Shown piece after piece: positions 24,469-29,520 of a stretch of 29,520 nt of DNA. The translations under genes and the position numbers were made by a program. The stretch is from an uncultured Caulobacter sp. GTDB lineage: Bacteria > Pseudomonadota > Alphaproteobacteria > Caulobacterales > Caulobacteraceae. The notes under the pieces are model-generated. The model did no database searches, was not told where the DNA came from, and saw only the letters and a list, made by a program, of their open reading frames with translations. The stretch covers positions 1-29,520 of the forward strand of contig NZ_CALCDX010000015.1 in the NCBI RefSeq assembly GCF_937900395.1. The letters run 5' to 3'. How positions within the stretch are numbered: the stretch's first letter is position 1; each line of letters starts with the position of its first letter.

Positions 24469-25310
24469 GCCGTCTCTCCCAGGACTTCGGCGCGGGCGCG
24501 AGCCATGGCCTGGGCGGACTGGATCAGCACCGGTCCGCCGCAATACAGCAGCCGCTCGGGAAAGCGGGCCTGCTGCATGCGGCCCTTCAGAGCGCCGAGA
24601 GCCGGATGGGTCATGACCCGGTCGGCCCAGCTGCGCGCGCCGGGCGCGGGAACCCCGACCAGCAGCACCTCCGGCGGATCGGCCAGCAGCAGCTCGAGCG
24701 GAACGTTGCCCCAGGACTTCAAGCCATACCGCCGCGCGACATTGTCGAAGCCGGCCAAGGTCATCATCTCGTCCGCCAGCGTGTGAGGTCCCGCCGCGAA
24801 GCCATTGGGTTGATAGATCAAAGCGCTCAGCCGTCGCGTTTCGCGACGCGGCCTCGCCGCGGCGATGGCGGCCTGGATCCGTGCGACCAGCTGCTCGCCG
24901 CGCTCGGGTCGGCCGATCAGGCGGGCCACGCGCCGGACCTGGTCGAGGCTCTCGGCGATCGTCTTGGGAACGGCGAAGCGCTCGACGGGGACATTCAGGC
25001 GCTTCAGCGCGTTGCGGGTCGCCAGGGCCGAGTGCTGGCTGGCCAGGACGAGATCCGGCTGCAGCGCGATGATCTCCTCGGCGGTCTCCCAGGTGAACGG
25101 CAGGGTCCGGGCCTCGGCCGCCACGGTGGAGCCCTGCGGCTCGCGGGCGTAGTGGCTGAGGGCGGCGATCTGCGACCGGTCGGCCAGATGCACCAGCATG
25201 GCGTCGAGACACGCGTTCAGCGAGGCGACGCGCCGAGGGGCGGCGATGGCCGGCGCCCCTGCGGCGAGGGCGATGGCGCCGCCCATGACTATCCGACGAC
25301 TAGGCGGCAT
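24465..25310 (-). CDS. btuF: Cobalamin periplasmic binding protein
   Basis: The 281-residue protein fits the class III periplasmic binding proteins (BtuF/FepB type) that deliver cobalamin to BtuCD. The signal segment (about 8-24, ALAAGAPAIAA) is preceded by RR, but this is too loose a match to call Tat export. The mature N-terminal lobe has RVASLNACLDAMLVHLAD, which aligns with the family's RIVSL-P--TE-L opening, then EEIIALQPDLVLAS and LNVPVERF. A long linking helix and the second lobe (PPEVLLVG, HPALGALKG) follow. The ATG at 25310 overlaps the end of the decarboxylase gene by 11 nt. An ATG at 25286 is possible, but neither start has a strong ribosome-binding sequence. Confidence 0.88.
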   Translation of the reverse strand: MPPSRRIVMGGAIALAAGAPAIAAPRRVASLNACLDAMLVHLADRSQIAALSHYAREPQGSTVAAEARTLPFTWETAEEIIALQPDLVLASQHSALATRNALKRLNVPVERFAVPKTIAESLDQVRRVARLIGRPERGEQLVARIQAAIAAARPRRETRRLSALIYQPNGFAAGPHTLADEMMTLAGFDNVARRYGLKSWGNVPLELLLADPPEVLLVGVPAPGARSWADRVMTHPALGALKGRMQQARFPERLLYCGGPVLIQSAQAMARARAEVLGETA

Positions 25311-26316
25311 GGCGCACCGCCTGCAGCGCCCGGCGCAGCCGTTCGAGGTTGTCGCGGGCCGGAATGCCGAAACGCAGCCTTGTCGGATGTTCCACGAACG
25401 GTCGCGTCAGGACGCCCTGAGCGCAGAGACAGGCGAACAGCCGATGCGCGTCCGGCGTTTCGACCCAGCGGAAAAGATCGCAGCCGCCGACGACAGCGAG
25501 CCCGGCCGCGCTGAGGACCGCGTCGACATTGCGAGCCTGGGTCGCCAAGCAGGCCGCGGTGGTCGCGCGCCAGGCCTCATCCGCATAGGCGCCGAGGCCC
25601 AAGGCCAGCGCGTCGGCGCAGACGGGCCAATCGCCTAGAACGACGCGAAATTGTTGCGATAAGAGATTGCCGCAAATGACAAATCCCAGCCTCGCTCCAG
25701 GCAGGCCGTAGAATTTGCCGAACGAGCGCAACACCACCAGACGCTCGATTTCGAGATCCGCCACGCTGAGCTGCGGCGCCGTCTCGACGAAGGCCTCATC
25801 GACAATCGTCCACTGCCCCTGAGCGGATCGCGCCGCGGCGAGAGTCGCCAACGCTTCACGCCCTACTCGCCGGCCGTCCGGGTTGTTCGGATTGACCAGG
25901 ACGAGGATGTCCGCTTCCGCCGCGCGGCGATCATCGATCGTCGCGACCATTTGCGGCTTGCGGCTGGCCCACGCCTCGACATGACCGCCATAGATCGGCG
26001 CGACCAGGGCGGCGCCGCCCTCATTCAGCAAAAGCGGCAGCAGGCGCAGCGCGATGTCCGCGCCGCCGACCGCCACGACTCGCCGAGGATCGGCGACGCC
26101 AAACGCGCGACCGGCGACTGTCTCCAGCTCGGCCAGGGCGGAAGGATCGGGCAGAGACCGGAGGGCGCGGTCAGGCGCGCGCGCGCCCGGCCAGGGCTCG
26201 GGATTGATCCCGGTCGAAAGATCGAGCCAGGGCTCGCGCACGTCCGGATGGGCGGCCATCGCCTCGCGGAGACGGCCGCCATGTCGGAAGGCGCCGAGGT
26301 GGGGGATCGACGCCAT
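25300..26316 (-). CDS. cobD: Threonine-phosphate decarboxylase (CobD/CobC, PLP enzyme)
   Basis: The 338-residue cytosolic class I/II aminotransferase-fold enzyme makes (R)-1-aminopropan-2-yl phosphate, the linker used by CbiB. Visible motifs are HGGRL near the N-terminus (12-15), the DLSTGINPEPWP opening (32-43), VNPNNPDGR (141-149), the PLP-phenol contact D173 in VDEAF, and the PLP lysine K201 in RSFGKFYGLPGARLG. The C-terminal TRLRFGIP is typical of the family. Three tandem in-frame starts (GTG 26322, GTG 26319, ATG 26316) follow the btuB stop; I chose the ATG because MASIPHLGAFRHGG is the natural N-terminus. The Shine-Dalgarno is weak. The name cobD follows Salmonella usage; Pseudomonas calls it CobC. 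Confidence 0.93.
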   Translation of the reverse strand: MASIPHLGAFRHGGRLREAMAAHPDVREPWLDLSTGINPEPWPGARAPDRALRSLPDPSALAELETVAGRAFGVADPRRVVAVGGADIALRLLPLLLNEGGAALVAPIYGGHVEAWASRKPQMVATIDDRRAAEADILVLVNPNNPDGRRVGREALATLAAARSAQGQWTIVDEAFVETAPQLSVADLEIERLVVLRSFGKFYGLPGARLGFVICGNLLSQQFRVVLGDWPVCADALALGLGAYADEAWRATTAACLATQARNVDAVLSAAGLAVVGGCDLFRWVETPDAHRLFACLCAQGVLTRPFVEHPTRLRFGIPARDNLERLRRALQAVRHAA

Positions 26317-26325
26317 CACCACGCT

Positions 26326-28275
26326 CTAGAAGCGGGCCCGCAGGCCCACAAAGGCGCCGCGCCCCGGCGTCCCGTAGTTCAGGATCGTCTGGTAGTCCTT
26401 GTCGAACGCGTTCTCTACGCGGCCGAAGACCTCCAGGCCGTCCTTGAGCGGATAGGACGCGCGCAGGTCGACCAGGGTGTAGTCTTTCACCACCTGGGTG
26501 TTGGCGTCGTTGTTGTAGGTCTTGCCCACGTAGCGGACCGCCACCGTGGTCGAGAGCTTCACCGGCCAGACATAGGTCGCCGACAGGTTGCCCATGGTCT
26601 TGGGACGGCGCGTCAGCTGCTTGCCCTTGTTGGCGCCGGAGTCGGTCTCGGCGTCGGTATAGGTGTAGCTGGCGGTCAGGACGAGGCTATCGATCGGCTT
26701 GAGTTCGCCAATCAGCTCAACGCCTTGCGCCTTGGTCTTGAGAACGTTGTTGTAGTAGCCCCAACGCGAGACGCCGCCCGGCGCGCACAGCGGATCGGCG
26801 CCGCCGGTGCACGAGAAGTAGCGGATTTCGTTGTCGGCCTCGCGGTGGAACCAGGTGGCGATGGCGCGCGCCTTGCCGCCCAGGAAGCGCTGCTCGACGC
26901 CGGCGTCCCAGCTATCGAACTTCTCGGGCGAGAGGTTCAGGTTGCCGTACTCGCTGAACAGCTCGTAGAGGCCCGGGGCGCGGAAGCCCTGGCCGAAGCT
27001 GGCGCGCAGCACGGTGTTCCCCTCGTTCACGACCCAGGCGGCGGAAGCCTGGCCCAGGGTGTGGCTGCCATAGGTGTCGTGGTCCTCGTAACGGACGCCG
27101 GCGGTCAGGGTCAGGCCCGGAACCACCTCGGCCTGCAGCTGGCCATACAGACTGTCGACACCCACCTTGCCCCTGGCGAAGGCCGGGTTCGGATTGCTGG
27201 TCGAGGGCGAGCGCGTGCGCATGCGCGCATTCTCGGTCTCGGCGCCGAAGGTGGCGGTCACGAGGTCGGTCACCGCGAACACGCCCTGGTACTCCCAGCG
27301 CTTGTTCTTGCCGGCGGCGTCGAAGGTCAGCGGCACAGCGGGACGGGCCGGATTGATGTTCTCGCGGTCGGTGTCGGTGTAGGCGTAGCCGATCCGGTTG
27401 TTCCACCGACCGTCCAGCAGGCCGAAGTTCAGGCCGGTATAGATCACCAACTCCTTGGTGCGGCCGAACTCGGGGCTGTCGACGTTGAAGCCGTCGAAGT
27501 CGTTCTTGCCCTTGGAATAGACCGAGCGAACCTCGGCCGAGACATTCTCGGCCAGCGCCACGCGCAGGCGGCCAGACAGGCCGGCGTTCTGGTAGCCGTC
27601 CTTCTCCTTGCCCGGCTTGTAGGCCGAGAAGCCGTCGGTGGTGTAGTAGCCGCCCGCCACGCGCCAGGTGATCTTGTCGCCGGCGCCGCCGACGCCGGCC
27701 CGCAGGTAGCCGGTCTTGCGCGCGCCCGCCTCGGCGTCGATCGAGCTGGAGAACGGCGTGGTGGGTTCGGCGGTCACGATGTTGACCACGCCGCCGATGG
27801 CCTGGCTGCCCCACAGGGTCGACTGGGCGCCGCGCAGGATTTCGATGCGCGAGATGTCGCCGACCAGCAGGTTGCCGCTGTTGAAGCCGCCTTGCGTCGA
27901 GGAGGGGTCGTTCAGCTTGACGCCGTCGATCAGGACGACGGTGTGCTGGGTCTCGGCGCCGCGAATGTTCAGGCCGGTGGTCGTGCCCGGCCCGCCGTTG
28001 CGCGTGAAGCTGACGCCCGGCGTCTGGGCCAGCAGCTCGACGACCGAGATGGCCTGGCTAGCCTCGATGGCCGGTTGGGTCAGGACGGTGACCGACGCGC
28101 CGACCTTCTCGATCGGCTGGGCGGTGCGCGTGGCGGTCACGACGACTTGGGCGACGCCGTTGGCGCCGGTGGCGCCGGCGACGTCGGCCTCGGGGGCCTT
28201 CTGGTCGTCGGCCATGGCGACGCCAGCGATCAGGGTGGTGGCGAGCGCGGTGGAGCTTAGAAAAGCTCGGATCAT
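26326..28275 (-). CDS. btuB: TonB-dependent cobalamin receptor
   Basis: The 649-residue outer-membrane receptor is the first gene of the riboswitch-controlled operon and would bring cobalamin or cobinamide into the periplasm for BtuF. A signal peptide ends near AMA-DD (about residue 22). The TonB box and plug start follow at AQVVVTATR (42-50), with the plug continuing through VELLAQTPGVSF, NIRGAETQHTVVLIDGVKLND and ARGAQSTLWGS-like text (ILRGAQSTLWGSQAIGGVV). The barrel ends with GLRARF. Its length is close to E. coli BtuB. The ATG at 28275 has AGGGGAAG about 8 nt upstream; the open frame upstream enters the riboswitch leader and is not coding. Assignment as BtuB rather than another small receptor rests on the riboswitch and operon. 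Confidence 0.94.
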   Translation of the reverse strand: MIRAFLSSTALATTLIAGVAMADDQKAPEADVAGATGANGVAQVVVTATRTAQPIEKVGASVTVLTQPAIEASQAISVVELLAQTPGVSFTRNGGPGTTTGLNIRGAETQHTVVLIDGVKLNDPSSTQGGFNSGNLLVGDISRIEILRGAQSTLWGSQAIGGVVNIVTAEPTTPFSSSIDAEAGARKTGYLRAGVGGAGDKITWRVAGGYYTTDGFSAYKPGKEKDGYQNAGLSGRLRVALAENVSAEVRSVYSKGKNDFDGFNVDSPEFGRTKELVIYTGLNFGLLDGRWNNRIGYAYTDTDRENINPARPAVPLTFDAAGKNKRWEYQGVFAVTDLVTATFGAETENARMRTRSPSTSNPNPAFARGKVGVDSLYGQLQAEVVPGLTLTAGVRYEDHDTYGSHTLGQASAAWVVNEGNTVLRASFGQGFRAPGLYELFSEYGNLNLSPEKFDSWDAGVEQRFLGGKARAIATWFHREADNEIRYFSCTGGADPLCAPGGVSRWGYYNNVLKTKAQGVELIGELKPIDSLVLTASYTYTDAETDSGANKGKQLTRRPKTMGNLSATYVWPVKLSTTVAVRYVGKTYNNDANTQVVKDYTLVDLRASYPLKDGLEVFGRVENAFDKDYQTILNYGTPGRGAFVGLRARF

Positions 28276-28432
28276 GGTTCTACTTCCCCTACTGAACGAC
28301 CCACGCGCCAACCCGGCCCGCGCGGAGCGGACCACGCGCAAGCTCGGACCGTCGCGCGGTCCTTTGACTGTCGTTTCTCGGGAGATCCCGTTCGTTCGGC
28401 GCACCCCGGCCGAGCGATGAACGACCGCGCCG

Positions 28433-28592
28433 GGCAGGTCTCCTGGCTCGCGGGTCAATGCTCTTGGCGCCGCCTTCCCAGGTCCCGAGGGACCCAGTGG
28501 CCTATGGCGCTAGAACTCGCCGCTTACAGTTGCGGGGGCAGCCGAGGTCTTGAACCTCGTTCCCTTTTAATCCTCTTTCGAGGAGCCTGACG
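28433..28592 (-). promoter_or_regulatory. Cobalamin (adenosylcobalamin) riboswitch
   Basis: Read on the minus strand, the leader shows the classic B12-sensing elements in order. They are a P1 strand CAGGCTCC (28582-28589), a CCTC-GAAA-GAGG hairpin, AAAAGGGAA (28560-28568), GCCCCCGCAACTGTAAGCGG (28520-28539), the B12 box GCCACTG (28495-28501), GGGAAGG, and the closing GCCAGGAGACCTGCC (to 28433). It would turn down the btuB operon when cobalamin is plentiful. The 157 nt between aptamer and btuB (28276-28432) contains a GGACCG-TCGCG-CGGTCC hairpin (28346-28362) without a T-run on the transcribed side. Control by ribosome access or Rho is therefore more likely than an intrinsic terminator. Confidence 0.95.
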
Positions 28593-28610
28593 CGACGCAT
28601 GGCCTATATG
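28587..28610 (+). promoter_or_regulatory. Possible promoter of cobU, overlapping the btuB promoter
   Basis: On the plus strand CTGACGC (28587-28593), 9 nt, then CCTATATG (28603-28610) resembles TTGACGS and GCTANAWC. The -10 occupies the same bases as the opposing btuB -10. Only 50 bp separate the riboswitch from the cobU ATG, so any cobU promoter must overlap this zone. Confidence 0.35.
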
Positions 28611-28629
28611 CTGCGGCGCACACCGTCAA
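28603..28629 (-). promoter_or_regulatory. Probable promoter of the btuB operon
   Basis: On the minus strand TTGACGG (28623-28629) is a perfect -35 for the Caulobacter housekeeping sigma factor. A -10-like TATAGG lies at 28603-28608 with a short spacer. The implied transcript start falls a few bases before the riboswitch's first helix. Confidence 0.55.
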
Positions 28630-28641
28630 TGTGGAGCTTTC

Positions 28642-29160
28642 ATGACCGCGACCTTGGTGCTGGGCGGCGCGCGCTCGGGAAAGAGCGGCTTCGCCCAGAA
28701 GGCGGCTGAAACCGAGGCCGGCGGAGGTCGAACGGTGATGATCGCGACGGGGCAGGCCTTCGACGACGAGATGGCCGCGCGGATCGCGCGCCATCAGGCC
28801 GATCGCGGCGAATCATGGGTCACGGTCGAGGCGCCGCTGGAGCTCGCCGCCGCGATCAGCGGCCTCCCCGCCGAGGCGATCGCCGTCGTCGATTGCCTGA
28901 CCCTGTGGCTATCGAACCAGATGCTGGCAGAGCGGGACGTCGAGGCGGCATGCGCGGAACTCGTCGCGGCCGTCGCGGCCTGCCCCGCCCGGCTCTGGCT
29001 GGTCAGCAACGAGGTGGGTCTCGGCATCGTGCCCGAGACGCCGCTGGGCCGTCGGTTCCGCGACGAGGCCGGACGTCTGAACCAACGGCTCGCGGCGACC
29101 GTGGACGAGGTCTATTTCGTGGCCGCGGGCCTGCCGCTGAAGATGAAGCCTCAGGGGTGA
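28642..29160 (+). CDS. cobU: Adenosylcobinamide kinase / adenosylcobinamide-phosphate guanylyltransferase
   Basis: The 172-residue cytosolic bifunctional enzyme phosphorylates adenosylcobinamide and transfers GMP to it, giving the GDP-activated substrate of CobS. The P-loop GGARSGKS lies at 8-15. H51 in ARIARHQADRGESW matches the guanylylated histidine of the family. VSNEVGLGIVPETPLGRRFR (about 121-140) is the conserved C-terminal block. Length is normal. The ATG has GGAG 5 nt upstream. It is the only cobalamin gene on the plus strand here and diverges from the riboswitch, so its mRNA lacks the aptamer. The last base of its stop codon is also the first base of the repeat element at 29160. Confidence 0.96.
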   Translation: MTATLVLGGARSGKSGFAQKAAETEAGGGRTVMIATGQAFDDEMAARIARHQADRGESWVTVEAPLELAAAISGLPAEAIAVVDCLTLWLSNQMLAERDVEAACAELVAAVAACPARLWLVSNEVGLGIVPETPLGRRFRDEAGRLNQRLAATVDEVYFVAAGLPLKMKPQG

Positions 29161-29395
29161 ACGCTCGTCGGGAGACGGGAACGAAAAACCCTCTCTCTTA
29201 GAGAGAGGGAGGGGCCCGCGCCGCCAGACGTGGGAGGGTGAGCGGGTACGCGGTCCGCCGCAATTCTCAACCGTTTCAGCTGCTTGTCCATCACCGCCCT
29301 GTCCGGAAAGGGTGAAACCTCTCACCCTCCGATGCTTCGCATGGGCCCCTCCCTCTCTCTAAGAGAGAGGGATTCATGAGCGCTCGACGAGCGTT
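29160..29395. repeat. MITE-like element with nested inverted repeats
   Basis: The ends are perfect 11-bp inverted repeats: AACGCTCGTCG (29160-29170) and CGACGAGCGTT (29385-29395). Inside, a 29-bp segment (29189-29217, CCCTCTCTCTTAGAGAGAGG onward to GGGGCCC) is repeated perfectly in reverse complement at 29343-29371, and each copy contains its own 21-nt palindrome. A third pair, GGAGGGTGAG (29233-29242) and CTCACCCTCC (29321-29330), lies further in. I see no coding sequence. The structure suggests a small non-autonomous mobile element or dispersed palindromic repeat. It could also terminate cobU transcription. Confidence 0.72.
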
Positions 29396-29464
29396 CGCGC
29401 CGACTTATCCACCCCTCCAAAACCTGCCGTATTCTCTAACCACCTCGTCGCGAGGAAAGGGCGC

Positions 29465-29520
29465 GTGGCCAGCGACCATCGTGGCGGCGGGGGGCGATCG
29501 AGCGGGGACAGGTTCGAGGG
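29465..29520 (+). CDS. Possible 5' end of an unidentified gene
   Basis: A GTG at 29465, with AGGAAAGG a few bases upstream, opens a frame that runs off the window end. It encodes a glycine/arginine-rich start (MASDHRGGGGRSSGDRFEG). Basic low-complexity N-termini like this occur on some RNA-modifying enzymes, but 18 residues allow no family call. It may equally be a chance frame in GC-rich DNA. Confidence 0.3.
   Translation, partial: MASDHRGGGGRSSGDRFE

Noticed and set aside
25951..28260. Long plus-strand open frame of 769 codons opposite cobD and btuB, and a 650-codon minus frame at 8597-10549 opposite the receptor.
   Set aside because: Both lie antisense to well-recognised genes. Their translations are rich in Ala, Arg, Gly and Val with no domain, which is the usual shadow of high-GC codon bias.
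28346..28362. GGACCG-TCGCG-CGGTCC hairpin as the riboswitch's intrinsic terminator.
   Set aside because: On the transcribed (minus) strand the stem is followed by GAGCTTGCG, not a run of T's. The T's lie only on the opposite side.
29411..29419. TTATCCACC, close to a DnaA box, near the right end.
   Set aside because: It is a single near-match without further boxes, an AT-rich region or replication genes, so there is no support for an origin.

Overview
The window looks like a chromosomal segment of a Caulobacter-type alphaproteobacterium (Caulobacteraceae). It is high-GC throughout, carries a large TonB-dependent receptor of the Xanthomonas/Caulobacter type with SapC, cupin and tryptophan-halogenase-like companions, and uses many GTG/TTG starts with overlapping genes. 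The genus is inferred from gene content and signal architecture, not from a marker gene.

Left part (1-18,000): a hemicellulose utilisation locus. On the minus strand lie the first 28 codons of a sugar-acid dehydratase (1-85), a GH27 alpha-galactosidase with a C-terminal NPCBM-like domain, and a CE1-type esterase. A 231-bp control region rich in palindromes separates these from a plus-strand GH51 arabinofuranosidase. A SapC protein and a JmjC/cupin_8 protein (minus) diverge from a 987-residue TonB-dependent receptor (plus). The receptor is followed by a strong terminator-like hairpin, a flavin-dependent halogenase homologue, a GH3 enzyme with the WW-E-LHG signature of beta-xylosidases and a PA14 insert, and a sialate-O-acetylesterase/CE20-like esterase. 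A nested palindromic repeat separates these from a convergent secreted alpha/beta hydrolase. Together the genes suggest uptake and trimming of an acetylated, possibly feruloylated arabinoxylan or xyloglucan. Three promoter regions carry similar 14-bp candidate operators of LacI/XylR type.

Right part (18,042-29,160): cobalamin uptake and late assembly. A ten-gene minus-strand operon runs btuB, cobD (threonine-phosphate decarboxylase), btuF, btuC, btuD, cbiB, cobQ, cobT, cobS and a protein-tyrosine-phosphatase-fold gene, nearly all with overlapping ends. A cobalamin riboswitch on the minus strand precedes btuB. cobU diverges from it on the plus strand, and the two promoters seem to share a -10 region. 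No corrin-ring genes are present. The last gene of the operon is a candidate for the missing alpha-ribazole phosphatase step.

Right end: a 236-bp MITE-like element with 11-bp terminal inverted repeats and a perfect internal 29-bp inverted repeat begins on the last base of the cobU stop codon. It is followed by what may be the first codons of another gene.
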